64,000 nt of DNA, from the NCBI GenBank assembly GCA_015179125.1, contig WHVA01000125.1, positions 124,001 to 188,000 of the forward strand, written 5' to 3'. Within the stretch, counting starts at the first letter, position 1; every line of letters begins with the position of its first letter. Made by a program: the position numbers and the translations under genes. This document shows, piece after piece, positions 21,301 through 31,937 of this stretch. The stretch is from Gautieria morchelliformis (taxonomy: Eukaryota; Basidiomycota; Agaricomycetes; Gomphales; Gomphaceae). The notes below the pieces were generated by a model. The model saw only the letters and a program-made list of their open reading frames with translations. It searched no databases and was not told where the DNA came from.

Positions 21301-22572
21301 TCCTCCCTATGGATCATATGCGCCATTGCTGCTAGGAATGACTGGCCTATTCATCAAATGGACGTGGACTATGCATACCTCAATGCTACGTTGCCTGAAC
21401 CTATTTACATGAAGCAGCCGTATGGATATGAGTCTGAAGACAAGGACGAAGTGCTACTTTTGAAGAAAGCACTCTATGGCCTCAAACAATCTGGAAGAGA
21501 ATGGTACAAACGTCTAAGTGGTGAATTCCACAAGTTAGGATTCACTACGTCAGCCACAGATGGGGCTGTATTTTATAGACGTGGCGGAAAGGGGCATGTG
21601 ATTATTGCAACAGCTGTGGACGACCTTACCATCACAGCTGAGAATCAGTCAGTCCTGGACGAAGTCAAACAGGATCTTGCTCAGGTCTTCAGTATGAAAG
21701 ATCTAGGCGAGATTCATTGGCTATTGAATCTCAAAATCGAAAGAGACTGGCAGAAGAAAACTATCGCAATTTCACAACCCGCATATATCGAGAAGATCAT
21801 CAAAAAATTCAACCTCGAAGATGCGAAGACTTATGCTACACCCCTTGATCCAGCCGTTAAATTATCAAAAGACCAGTGTCCTTCTACAGAAAGAGGCAAG
21901 AAAGCCATGTCGAAGTTTCCATACAGGCAAGCCATAGGATCACTGATGTGGGCAGCTGTAGCCACTCGACCTGACATTGCATTTGCGGTGTCATTGCTTT
22001 CGCAATTCCTTGAAAATCCAGGTGGCACACATTGGAATGCAGTCAAACGTGTCTTCAAATATTTGAAAGGCACGAAGCATTACAAGCTCACACTTGGAAG
22101 AAATCGAGACGGCTTGATGGGGTATTCAGATGCGGATTGGGGTTCACAGAGTCATAGGCGTTCGTATTCGGCATACTTATTTCAGATTGATGGAGGCACT
22201 GTTTCATGGAGTTGCCAGAAACAGTCGATAATAGCCCTCTCATCAACTGAAGCCGAATTCGTCGCCCTGACCCATGCGGGCAAAGAGGCTCTCTGGATGC
22301 GCCATTTTATTTCTGAAATATTCCAACCACTGAACAGACCCATCAAAATTTATTCAGACAATCAATCAGCCATTGCCATCACGTATGGCACTCAACAACA
22401 CACGAGAACCAAACATTTCGACATCAGATTATATTTCCTTCGAGATATAATCAAAAATCAACAAGCCAAGCTCGTTTATTTGCCAACCGAACAAATGTTG
22501 GCAGATATCCTCACTAAAGGACTTCCTAGTCCTAGAGTGAAGATCCTCAACGAGAAAATCGGAATATATTAA
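18329..22572 (+). pseudogene. copia gag-pol polyprotein, one frameshift
   Basis: Part 1 (18329-20134) contains a UBN2-like gag (LATDGSNWPLWRATL), a zinc knuckle (C245-x2-C-x4-H-x4-C258, CTNCKNPGHSIENC), a lysine-rich tract, protease DTGTTSHM, the integrase zinc motif (HQKMGH..CDACIQAK) and the first integrase core blocks (DVWGPA, FIDDYSRE, DQGGEYTS). Part 2 (20158-22572) begins after a frameshift and contains the end of the integrase (TPESNGVAERLNGTL), RT (VARLSSLW, QMDVDYAYLNA, AVDDLTI) and RNase H (YSDADWG, ALSSTEAEF, KHFDIRLYFLRD). The frameshift is a 1-base loss after 20124: copia element 2 has GAACAG where this copy has GACAG. Otherwise the polyprotein is open, so the lesion is recent. 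Confidence 0.92.
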
Positions 22573-22585
22573 GCTTGAGGGGGCG

Positions 22586-23083
22586 TGTTGGGTGCATTTA
22601 TGCTCCTGCACCAAAATCAAGCATAATATATCCAATTTGTTGTGTGGTTTCTCAATTTCTTCTCATATTGTTCTTCTATCATGCATCTATTTCTCTGGTT
22701 ATTTTCGAAATTTTACACTCACTCCCTATCTCTCCATTTCATCTTGTTATTCCTACTTTCACAAGCGGCTGCACCCAGCGGAGTCTGAAACGACTTCGAC
22801 GCGCGAGCTCTTGGGCGCTAAAGGGCCGGGTAGTAGTACATGCGCAGTGAAACAGATTTCCCCCTCTCTCAGTGACAACTAAATTCACTAAGAGAGGCAA
22901 GTAAATTAGTCTAGCATTCTTTCGATTTATTAACCTAGAAATCCTCTGTAGTGAATTGTTTTCTAGGTAGTGTATAATATATTTATAGTGACAACTAAAT
23001 TCACTGAGAGAGTGAATTGTTTTCTAGTCTATTCTTTTGAGCAACAAGTCCATACCTACTGCCTATAATTCCTGTCTACTACA
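22586..23083 (+). repeat. 3' LTR of copia element 1
   Basis: A 498-bp LTR preceded by the purine-rich AGCTTGAGGGGGCG. It differs from the 5' LTR by a 2-bp indel in the second GAGAG block and a few substitutions. The right TSD ATGGC follows at 23084-23088. Confidence 0.95.
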
Positions 23084-23796
23084 ATGGCACCTTCAACCTA
23101 GATGACATGGACGTCTGGGTGTGGTTGAAGGCCCTTGCGCCCCGGGTCAAAGGGGTTGCATCACCACTCAGGGCGAGGCTACTCGACCTATTCGGCTCGA
23201 CAGACCAATGGTCGAACCTCGTCGACGCCAGGGAAGTGCTGATGCCTCAGAGCACCACCCTGCGGCTCTCAATCACAGGCCCATTCCCTGTGGAGGGCCG
23301 AGCCGGCCCCAACATCCCCCTCGCCGAGATCGCGAGATGGTTGGCCTGCTACGCGGGGGTCACTCGCGAGCGAGTGGCGCGCATTGAACATTATGTTCAA
23401 TGCAGCATCACCGGCGCAGCATTTAGTGCCACCACCCGCGAGGGCCAACAAAAGGTCATCAAGACCAGCCATGTGAGGGCCACGGTGCCACAACCCCTCA
23501 CTCACGCTCAGCTCGACCAAGAGCTGGCGCACTTCCGGCCCCCTCCTCAGACTGAGGACCTGGCCGTTGAGGCCATGCTCCGCGAGGACACTGGCCTCAT
23601 CACCCAAATGGATACCACCGCTAGTGGTGAGGCCGACCAGCCTCACCCAATCACCACCGATGACGCGGAGGTGCCCCCAGAGGAGTCACGCGCTCCACCG
23701 GCCCCGTACGATGACGACGTCATCGTATTGGCCACTCTAGAGGACTCCCTCATGGATGACCTCTATGAGTCGTAGTTGACCCCTATAGTTGTCTAT

Positions 23797-24023
23797 AGAG
23801 GGGGAGGGTGTATATAACCTGTGTATCTACATGTACAATAGTTATTACATAATCCCAGTGGGCCCCTTAGGGACCCACTGTATAGTTTATGCGTGGGAAC
23901 CGGCCAGCAGTCCCCATCGCATCTTACTCTTACCTGTCACTACGTAGCATTCAGAATACCACTCATTGGTCAAGTTCTGTAGTGCCCTTGTGATACAAGG
24001 TTCTAAGATCGACACCCTTTACA
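23797..24023 (+). repeat. Polypurine tract and 3' LTR of the gypsy element
   Basis: The tract AGAGGGGGAGGG (23797-23808) directly precedes the LTR, which runs TGTATATAACC..ACCCTTTACA (23809-24023). The right TSD CCACC is at 24024-24028, after which the Plavaka transposase resumes in the correct frame. Confidence 0.92.
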
Positions 24024-24719
24024 CCACCCATGCGTTGCATGCTGTCATGCACTGCCTTGACCTGGTTAACAGACGATACTTGAGCCGCGCCGTTGATTTT
24101 GAGCAACCACAGGATCAGGTCTTGTTCTATTTCAGAAAATGTTGTTCTCTGAAGGTGTGTAACCACATCCAGTGTACACGACTGGAGATCGACGCCAATG
24201 CCGTAGTCAGCTACAAAACAACTCCACCACAAGGTCAGACATACCACGCGATCATTCCACGGAGCCCATTCTTCATCAGCCACCTGGTTGCACCGCCTTC
24301 GTCCATGAACCCCTAGTGTCAAGATCAACACACGCTCTCTGCGCTATCAAAGGACCGCAGTTACCTGGCCCTCTTACCCCACTGGTTGGGTCAGTGTCAG
24401 ACAACCCTTCCATATCCTCATCAGTCTCGTGTGCCTCAGCCGCCAGTTCCTCGGCCCACATCCGGTTTTGGTCCCCAATTGCTGCAGCCTGCCATTCAGA
24501 GGCAGACATTTGCTCACCAAGCTCCCACTGCCCGGCGTGCCAGTTCTCCACTCCCTCGGGAAAGTGGTCACCGAACCCTATGTCTTCTTGGCCCCCCATC
24601 ACCCATACCATCCAAGGTCATTCCATCGTCAAAACTGCCGATCCACATCCGCTCCAGTGCGCTAGGGGAAAGCATCTCTTCATCCCCCAACAACGCCTCC
24701 ACACGACGGCCTGCATACT
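24024..24719 (-). pseudogene. Plavaka-like transposase, segment 2 of 6
   Basis: Near the gypsy border the minus strand encodes FSEIEQDLILWLLKINGAA and NQVKAVHDSMQRMGG, a conserved upstream block of Plavaka proteins that precedes the GTLGHMYY block now at 6294. Further upstream (24276-24611) is an acidic, Trp-rich stretch (GEQMSASEWQAAAIGDQ) typical of the weakly conserved N-terminal half. The right border is the ATACT TSD of copia element 2. Between 24331 and 24276 the frame changes, probably by an intron. Confidence 0.7.
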
Positions 24720-25210
24720 TGTTGGGTGCATTTATGCTCCTGCACCAAAATCAAGCATAATATGTTCAATTTATTGTGTGGTGTTTCCAATTGTTTCTCA
24801 CATTGTTCTTGTACCATGCATCCACTTCTCTGCTTATTTTCGAAATTTTCTGGTCACTCTCTACCTCTCCATTTCATTCTGTTATTTCTATTTTCACAGG
24901 CGGCTGCACCCAGCGGAGTTTGAAATGACTTCGACGTGCGAGCCCTTGGGCGCTAAAGGGCCGGGTGCACATATATGCCTTCTGAGACAGGATAGTGCTC
25001 CTCTCTCAGTGACAATAAATTCACTGAGAGAGGCGAGTAATATCTTTCATATTTACATAGCATGTTGACTGAAAATCATGTAGTGTATTTGATTCTAGGT
25101 ATTGTATTAATATAACACAGTGACAATAAATTCACTGAGAGAGTGTATTTGATTCTAGCTTTCTAAGAACTCTACCGAACCTTCCCTGCCATAACCCCTA
25201 GTTGCTAACA
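24720..25210 (+). repeat. 5' LTR of copia element 2
   Basis: A 491-bp LTR running TGTTGGGTGC..TAGTTGCTAACA. Compared with subfamily A1 the second half is diverged, but the first 35 bases and the CTCTCTCAGTGA hairpin module are conserved. It is followed directly by AGGGTTATGGGCCC, the same initiator-tRNA-type primer site as in element 1 (25211-25224), with the gag ATG at 25217-25219. Confidence 0.95.
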
Positions 25211-25216
25211 AGGGTT

Positions 25217-28200
25217 ATGGGCCCTGCAGACACTTCGCAGAAGCTTTTGGGTGTGGAGAAGCTTGCAACAGATGGAAGTAATTGGCCTCTGTGGCGAGCT
25301 ACTCTCACAAGTTATTTTGAGTCCAAAAATCTACTCAGGCATATAGAAGGGAGAGCCATTCGACCTCCTGATCCTCCAGTCATGCCCCCAGGCCATATTC
25401 TTACAGAAGCTGAGGAAACTCAGATAGAGAAGGCTGAGGAGAAGCTGGAGAAGTATCTTGCCAGAGAAGGGCAGGCAAAAACCCAAATAATCGTCTCAGT
25501 GTCAGAGTCACTGGCTCTGATGCTACAGAAGAGACATACAGCAAAAGAAGTCTGGGATGCATTGGTCAATGAGATGACCAAAAAGCCCAAGATGGTCCTC
25601 ACCAACCTACAGAGACAGCTTTGCAGTATGAGGTGTCCTGAGGATGGAGACTTGAGAGATCACTTGGACAAGGCCCAAGACCTCTATGCTCGTCTCAATG
25701 AGATGGGAGCCAGAATTTCTGAAGGAGAGTTCACTGATATCATCCTTGCGTCACTTCCACCCTCCTATGAGGCAGTTATGAATGCCCTTACCACGTTGCT
25801 CGAAGAATGTGGAATGCCCTTAGTGCCTGATGATATTATCAGAGTACTAAAGGCTCAATACGATAGGAGAAAGACTCTCAATATTTCACAAGAAGAGCAG
25901 GCATTTATTGGTTCGTCTACGAAAGGGCAGAAGGGCCGGAAAGACCCGAAGGTGCCTGCATGAACTAATTGCCACAAGCCTGGACATGCTATAGAGAGTT
26001 GCTGGGCTAAAGGAGGTGGTAAAGAAGGCCAGGGGCCACGTCAGAAGAAGAAAGCGAAAGCCAAAAAGAAGAAGGGCAAAGCCAAGGCGAATGTTGCCGA
26101 AGAAGTGTCCTCTGAGGAGGATGAGAGTGGCAGTCCAGCCGCTTTCGCCAACTTCGACTGCTCTAATTTGAGTAGTTTATCTCTGGACACTGTTGTTATC
26201 CTCGACACTGGAACGACCGCACATATGACCCCTCACAAGAATTTATTGAGGGATTACAGTCCATTCTCACAGCCGCGCACAATTCGTGCAGCCAACAAAG
26301 GCACTTTTGATGCCTTCGGTTCAGGCTCACTCGTGCTATCTAATAAAGTTGGAGATAAGACTGTGAACATTACATTGAAGGATACGTTCTACGCGCCCAA
26401 AATGGCTGTTACCCTCATCTCGATCGGCCGGTGCGATGATGCAGGCTATAACACACAAATAGCCGATCAGAAATGCACAATATCCAATCATAAAGGCAGG
26501 ATATTGATGCAAGCACCGAAGCTGAATGGCTTATATCGATTTGATTTACAACACACAAGTGCCGAAGCGCATATATGTGCATCAGCCATGGAGATACATC
26601 AGAAAATGGGGCACATTTCACAAAAGTCCCTACAGCATTTGCTCAACTGTGGCATGATATTAGGCATTGAATTGAGCTCAAAAGGTGACAAGGTTGTTTG
26701 CGATGCGTGCATTCAGGCGAAGATTGCACGTAAATCACTTCCTCAGGAACCCAGAAGCCGATCATCAAAATTCGGTGACAGAATTTATTCTGATGTCTGG
26801 GGACCGGCGAGACACTCCACAATTGACAAGAAATCCTATTATGTGTCTTTCATCGACGACTACTCAAGGGAATCGGTTATCTATTTGATGGCAAACAAAT
26901 CGGAAGCATTTTCAAAATACAAACTCTATGAGGCTTTGATGCTTCGACAGAGGAACGTGCACATCAAAGCACTTGTTTCCGACAGAGGGGACGAATATAC
27001 AAGCTCGGAATTTGAACAGCATTTAGCCAAGCAAGGCACGAAGCATCGGTTAACTGTACATGACACCCCAGAGTCAAATGGTGTTGCTGAACGTTTAAAC
27101 CGAACTCTAGTTGAAAGAGCTCGTGCCATGCTATTGGAATCAAGTCGACCTAAGACTCTATGGGGGCATGCAATTTTGCACGCCAACTATCTTAGGAATT
27201 GGACACACACAAGAGCTTTGCCAGACAAAACCCCTTTTGAAATGATCCATCATGAGAAACCGAACCTGAAGGACATACACGTGTGGTGAATTGAAGTCTA
27301 CGTTAAAGTCAAAGAGGGAAACAAACTAGCAGCCCGTGCCAAAAGAGCTCGGTGGATAGGAATCTCTGGACAGAGCCATGGTCACTGCATCCACTGGCCT
27401 GACTCTCAGAAGGTTTCTGTCGAGCGGAATGTTATATTTGACTCAGAGATGAAGGGGGCAAATCTCCAATCATTTCTATTGAAGAGTCACAGCTACCTAC
27501 GTCCAGAAAAGTGATACAGGCCATTTCGGCGCCAGCACCTATGCCTAGTCACTTAGTCAGCGAGGAGGCAAAGATCGAGGAAATTGATGATGATGAACCA
27601 GAGGAACATCTTGAAGAGCTGCAACCCAGTCAGACTGTTGATGTCAGACCTAAAGAAGCTGCTCCAACAAGGAGAAGCGAGAGGATCCGTCAGCAGCAGG
27701 TGCAGCCGGCCCCAAGTGGTCCCGTAACAAGATCTCAAGCTAAGAGACATGCTGGTGCAGACATCACTACACTAGCTTACGAGGACATTGAGGACCATCA
27801 AGACAAATTATTCGAACAAGATTTATCCTCTGTCACTGACGGCATCAGTGATTATAACCTTGCCATCAGTACACTTTCGACCTCTGATCAAAACAAAGAT
27901 AATGTGCTGCCGGATTTAAATCAGACTGAGCCTAGCAATGCAGATGAAGCCTTAAATGATCCTATGTGGAAAGCATCGATGGATAAAGGGTACAAGGTGC
28001 TACTCGACAAAGGTGTATGGGAAGTGGTTAAACCACCTCCTGGGGCAAATATTGTCGGAAATAGATGGGTATTCCTCTGGAAACGTAATCCAGATGGTGA
28101 ACCCATTACACCTAGATTGAGGATGGTCGCCCAAGGCTTTACACAAAGTTTTGGAGTCGACTACAATGAAACCTATGCACCTGTTGCTCGGATGACTTCC

Positions 28201-30161
28201 TTATGGATTATATGTGCCATTGCTGCCAGGAACAACTGGCCTATTCACCAAATGGATGTGGACAGTGCGTACTTGAATGCTACACTGCCAGAATGTTACG
28301 TATCGAGGTTTCCACTAAGTCGGAACTGGAAAGGACAGCGGCTTCAACTTATAGGTTGCACCCCCAATGAACTATCGTCCTAGGTATTTCAGAAGTGAGT
28401 CAGAAGTCGGAAAGTACTGGACCAAAGGTTTGGTCGGAACTTGAGTCGGAACTGAGGTGGAAGGCGGAAGACGGAAGGCTGAGAGAGACTGAGAATCTTG
28501 CTAGACTCACTGTGCTAAGAACAGGAGATGGAGCGAAGGAAATCAAGTATCGAAGGTGATTATCTGATTGCCCATTAGCAGACATACATGAGGGGGTTTT
28601 ATACAAAACGCAGAACAACAAGTAATGGTATGGTACTAAGCAAATTCCGGAGGAAGCGGAAGTCGAGAACAATGTGTGGGAACTAACTATTGGGAACAAT
28701 GGGACTACAAGGGGGGGTTCAGGGTAAGGTAGAACAATGGCAAAGAACAAGGGGTCGGAAAAACATATCTGACAATGAACTACAAGGGTGACCGGATATG
28801 TGGTTTTGATGAACGATGAAACAGGTCCGGTGGGTCCGAGTAATAGAGTCGAAAGAACAAGGGAATGTACAAGGGGCGGAATGTCGGAATTGTCAGAGGG
28901 GCGGAATGTGTTGCGGAAATATCGGAGGGGCGGAATGTGTTGCGGAACTGAGGTTCGGAAGTCGGAAATGAACGGTCATAACACAGAACCTATTTACATG
29001 AGACAGCCGTATGGATATGAGACCGGAGACAAAGATGATGTCCTCCTGCTGAAGAAAGCACTTTACGGCCTCAAACAGTCTGGAAGGGAATGGTACAAAC
29101 GTCTGAGTGGTGAATTTCTCAAGTTATGATTCACTAAATCAGCTTCGGATGGAGCTGTATTTTGCAGACGTGGACCAAGAGGGCATGCGATTATTGCAAC
29201 GGCGGTGGATGACCTCACTATCACAGCTGAGAGTCAACCAATCCTCGATGGGGTAAAGCATGACCTTGCCCAGATCTTCAGTATGAAAGATCTAGGTGAG
29301 ATTCACTGGCTTTTGAACCTCAAAATCGAAAGAGATTGGAATAACAAATCGATTGCAATATCACAAGCCACATACATCCAGAAAATCATCAAAAAATTCA
29401 ATCTGGATGATGCCAAAACATTTTCCACACCTCTTGACCCAGCCGTTAAATTATCCAGGGACCAATGCCCTTCCACAGACAAAAACAAACAGAAGATGTC
29501 AAGAATTCCATACAGACAAGCGATAGGATCATTGATGTGGGCAGCAGTAGCCACTCGACCAGACATTGCATTCGCAGTGTCATTACTTTCTCAATTCCTC
29601 GAAAACCCAGGTCTAACTCATTGGAATGCAGTCAAACGTGTCTTTAAATATCTAAAAGGCACGATAGACTACAAATTGACACTTGGGAAGAATCGAGACG
29701 GCCTTATTGGGTATTCAGATGCGGATTGGGCTTCACAAGAGCACAGGCACTCATACTCAGCTTATATTTTTCAGATTGATGGAGGGACAGTATCATGGAG
29801 TTGTCAAAAACAATCCATAGTAGCCCTATCATCAACTGAAGCCGAATTTGTTGCCCTGACTCATGCGAGCAAAGAAGCCTTATGGATGCGCCACTTTATT
29901 TCTGAAGTGTTCCAACCGCTGAATTGTCCCATCAAACTTTATTCAGACAATCAATCAGCCATTGCCATTGTCTATGGCACTCAACAACACACGAGGACCA
30001 AGCATTTCGACATTAGATTATATTTCATCCGAGATATAGTCAAAGACGAAGAAATTAAGCTTGTGTACCTACCAACGGAACACATGCTAGCCGATCTTCT
30101 CACTAAAGGACTTCCTAGTCCTAGAGTGAGAATCCTCAATGAGAAAATCGGAATATATTAA
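25217..30161 (+). pseudogene. copia element 2 gag-pol, multiply disabled
   Basis: The same domain order as element 1. The damage is specific: TGA at 25961-25963 replaces the first Cys of the zinc knuckle; TGA at 27287-27289 replaces Gly in the integrase C-terminal region; a 1-base deletion near 27450 shifts frame before the acidic linker; the family B LTR splits RT between YLNATLPE (28293) and PIYMRQPYGYE (28984); TGA at 29127-29129 again replaces Gly. The remaining RT and RNase H (29205-30161) are open and well conserved (VDDLTI, YSDADWA, KHFDIRLYFIRD). Relative to element 1, the three stops are all G:C to T:A changes. Confidence 0.92.
28294..28983 (+). mobile_element. Solo LTR, family B, nested in copia element 2
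   Basis: A 690-bp copy from TGTTACGTATCGAGG to GGTCATAACA, with the TSD CAGAA at 28289-28293 and 28984-28988. The left TSD is followed by the LTR and the right one continues the RT reading frame. It has about two units of the 14-bp repeat. Confidence 0.94.
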
Positions 30162-30174
30162 GCTTGAGGGGGCG

Positions 30175-30665
30175 TGTTGGGTGCATTTATGCTCCTGCAC
30201 CAAAATCAAGCATAATATGTTCAATTTATTGTGTGGTGTTTCCAATTGTTTCTCACATTGTTCTTGTACCATGCATCCACTTCTCTGCTTATTTTCGAAA
30301 TTTTCTGGTCACTCTCTACCTCTCCATTTCATTCTGTTATTTCTATTTTCACAGGCGGCTGCACCCAGCGGAGTTTGAAATGACTTCGACGTGCGAGCCC
30401 TTGGGCGCTAAAGGGCCGGGTGCACATATATGCCTTCTGAGACAGGATAGTGCTCCTCTCTCAGTGACAATAAATTCACTGAGAGAGGCGAGTAATATCT
30501 TTCATATTTACATAGCATGTTGACTGAAAATCATGTAGTGTATTTGATTCTAGGTATTGTATTAATATAACACAGTGACAATAAATTCACTGAGAGAGTG
30601 TATTTGATTCTAGCTTTCTAAGAACTCTACCGAACCTTCCCTGCCATAACCCCTAGTTGCTAACA
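30175..30665 (+). repeat. 3' LTR of copia element 2
   Basis: A 491-bp LTR preceded by AGCTTGAGGGGGCG, the polypurine tract. I see no difference from the 5' LTR. The right TSD ATACT is at 30666-30670, followed by the transposase N-terminal segment. Confidence 0.95.
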
Positions 30666-30670
30666 ATACT

Positions 30671-30885
30671 CTGCGACATTCGCCTGGTGTCGCTGGGTCA
30701 ACTCATGTATCCGTGCATGGCGCAATGACTTGGGTCGCTCCCCATTGTCGCATGGAAGGCATGCCCATGTCCCTTCCTTGCGGTTGTAGAGGAAATCTGG
30801 GACTATCAGAAAGACTGCATGAGTATCCTCACCTGGCCCTAGTCAGCACACGCTCAGGTCCCTGGGGCGATGGCAGCGCAGGCAT
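30671..30885 (-). pseudogene. Plavaka-like transposase, N-terminal segment (1 of 6)
   Basis: A likely start is the ATG at 30885 (MPALPSPQGPERVLTRA), followed by a short intron (GTGAGG..TCCCAG) and then NRKEGTWACLPCDNGERPK and HARIHELTQRHQ. The Cys pair with a downstream His pair resembles the N-terminal zinc-finger-like motif often found in this family. Reading continues at 24719 after removal of the copia element (codons AEYAGRRVEALLGDEE). Confidence 0.6.
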
Positions 30886-30977
30886 CAAGCCAGAACACAA
30901 GTCCGAAAAAAACAAAATGTCACACATCACACATCTAAGGAAGGCAAAAATCATCTAAGTTCGATGTCGGTCGACTT

Positions 30978-31745
30978 TCAAGCAGCCTTTGGCGACTGCA
31001 TGGCAATGTGATACACCCTCTGCATAAAATACCGCTTGATGTGATCATCCATCACAGGGGCCCCAGATGAACCCGCCCATGCTACGTTGTCCCCAGCAGC
31101 CGCAAGCTCCTCCTCCCAGAGCATTTTAATGAGGCCCTGCAACCACTCTTTCGTAGAATCTTGAAGCATCTGCACTCTGAGCTCGTGCACAGCGATATTG
31201 GCATCTCCAGGAACCTTCGCCAAGGTCAGCTGCAAGTCTTGAAGGAGCTTGAGCAACCAACGCTCATTGCACTCCAATGCAGCGACCTGTTCCTCCAGCT
31301 GGCGTATGCGGAGCGTGGCTGACGGCTCCACATCAGAGGCTACTGATGCCAAGGAGGGACTTGAGAGAGTACCTGCGCATGTAATTCTTATGTAGATCAC
31401 CGCAATATATTGATTGAAGAGCACATCAGCTTACCGTTGTAAAGCCAGTGCGAGTCCTCGTCCACTGACTCACGCTTGCATTTCAGGGGACGCCGTGGCG
31501 TTGGGGTCACAAAGCTGACGGGGGACTGTGGCAACTTCGGCGTACTTGGTTCAAGCTTGACCTCAAGCTGTGGGGAATTTCGCATTATGGTCTTTACAGG
31601 CGACCGAGGTGGTACTGAACTTTGTGTAAGCCATTGTACGCAGTCATCATGGTGACAAGCTCACCTGGCCCATAGTCCAGGACACATTGAGAATCTGAGG
31701 TCTGTGAGTTGAGAGGTGCGCCGGGGTCAAACAAACTGGAGCACC
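30978..31745 (-). CDS. Coiled-coil protein upstream of the Plavaka transposase, unknown function
   Basis: Three minus-strand exons are supported: 31665-31745, 31435-31614 and 30978-31372, with GT-AG introns of 50-62 bp that keep the frame. The last exon ends in a stop at 30978. A further 5' exon may lie at 31789-31853, but the phase does not close, so the start is unresolved. The protein has a Pro/Ser/Lys-rich N-terminal half (SPVKTIMRNSPQLEVKLEPS), then a coiled-coil helix (TLRIRQLEEQVAALECNERW) and an acidic C-terminal half. No known domain recognised. It lies 93 bp upstream of the transposase start on the same strand and is uninterrupted, which suggests a second gene of the transposon. It could also be an unrelated host gene that was captured. 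Confidence 0.55.
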
Positions 31746-31937
31746 CTGTGAGCGAGTTCAGACCTGAGACCTGAGACAGCAACCTTACCACAAAGTGAGT
31801 CCAAGGTGCGCCAATTTCGCTGCAGCACTGCGGTTCAAGTGGTGTCGCGTCATCCCGGGTTGAGGCATGGGGGACGGGGACAAGGGGTCGACGCCATCAG
31901 ACCACCACTGCGTCGCCGCGTTGCTTGGGGGGAGGGT

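Larger units (their letters stand above)
17828..23083 (+). mobile_element. Complete Ty1/copia element 1
   Basis: LTRs lie at 17828-18323 (496 bp) and 22586-23083 (498 bp), with only a couple of substitutions and a 2-bp indel between them. The TSD ATGGC is at 17823-17827 and 23084-23088. The order gag, protease, integrase, RT, RNase H in one reading unit is that of Ty1/copia. A primer-binding site abuts the 5' LTR, and a purine-rich tract (AGCTTGAGGGGGCG) abuts the 3' LTR. A single 1-base deletion breaks the polyprotein. It is inserted in the extra ORF of the gypsy element. Confidence 0.96.
16538..23775 (+). pseudogene. Extra ORF of the gypsy element, 3' of pol, split by a copia insertion
   Basis: A long open frame runs 16538-17827 and resumes at 23089-23775 once the copia element and one TSD copy are removed. 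Together it would encode about 658 residues with no stop in either part. It begins MMPPKDGMDIDPS. A charged coiled coil is predicted by eye around residues 110-160 (DLKKEVKELECAVEDRDD). The middle is Pro/Thr-rich, and the C-terminal half (WVWLKALAPRV.., acidic tail ending LMDDLYES) shows no motif I know. It ends 33 bp before the 3' LTR polypurine tract. It has no visible signal peptide or membrane segment, so it is not an obvious env. Function unknown. Apart from the insertion it looks intact, unlike gag-pol. Confidence 0.7.
6295..24023 (+). mobile_element. Complete Ty3/gypsy chromovirus-type element, heavily nested
   Basis: Two 215-bp LTRs (6295-6509 and 23809-24023) differ at about four positions. 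The TSD CCACC is present at 6290-6294 and 24024-24028. Between them lie gag, protease, reverse transcriptase, RNase H, integrase with chromodomain, then an additional ORF and a polypurine tract. The element is broken by four solo LTRs (7716, 9812, 10422, 12074) and one complete copia element (17828-23083), each with its own TSD. Without these inserts it would be about 9.3 kb. Several in-frame stops and frameshifts make it non-functional. Confidence 0.92.
24720..30665 (+). mobile_element. Complete Ty1/copia element 2 (subfamily A2), defective
   Basis: The 491-bp LTRs at 24720-25210 and 30175-30665 appear identical by eye. The TSD ATACT is at 24715-24719 and 30666-30670. The internal coding region is about as long as in element 1 but has three TGA stops, one frameshift and a nested family B solo LTR at 28294-28983. 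It sits in the N-terminal part of the Plavaka transposase. Confidence 0.95.

Noticed and set aside
23107-23775. A free-standing gene starting at the ATG 23107
   Set aside because: It is the 3' part of the gypsy extra ORF; codons continue upstream to the TSD at 23084 and then at 17827 across the copia insertion.
25961-25963. Recoding of TGA in copia 2 (readthrough or a variant genetic code)
   Set aside because: TGA terminates RFC3, UBI3 and the PQ-loop gene normally, and element 1 has sense codons at the equivalent sites; simple decay is enough.
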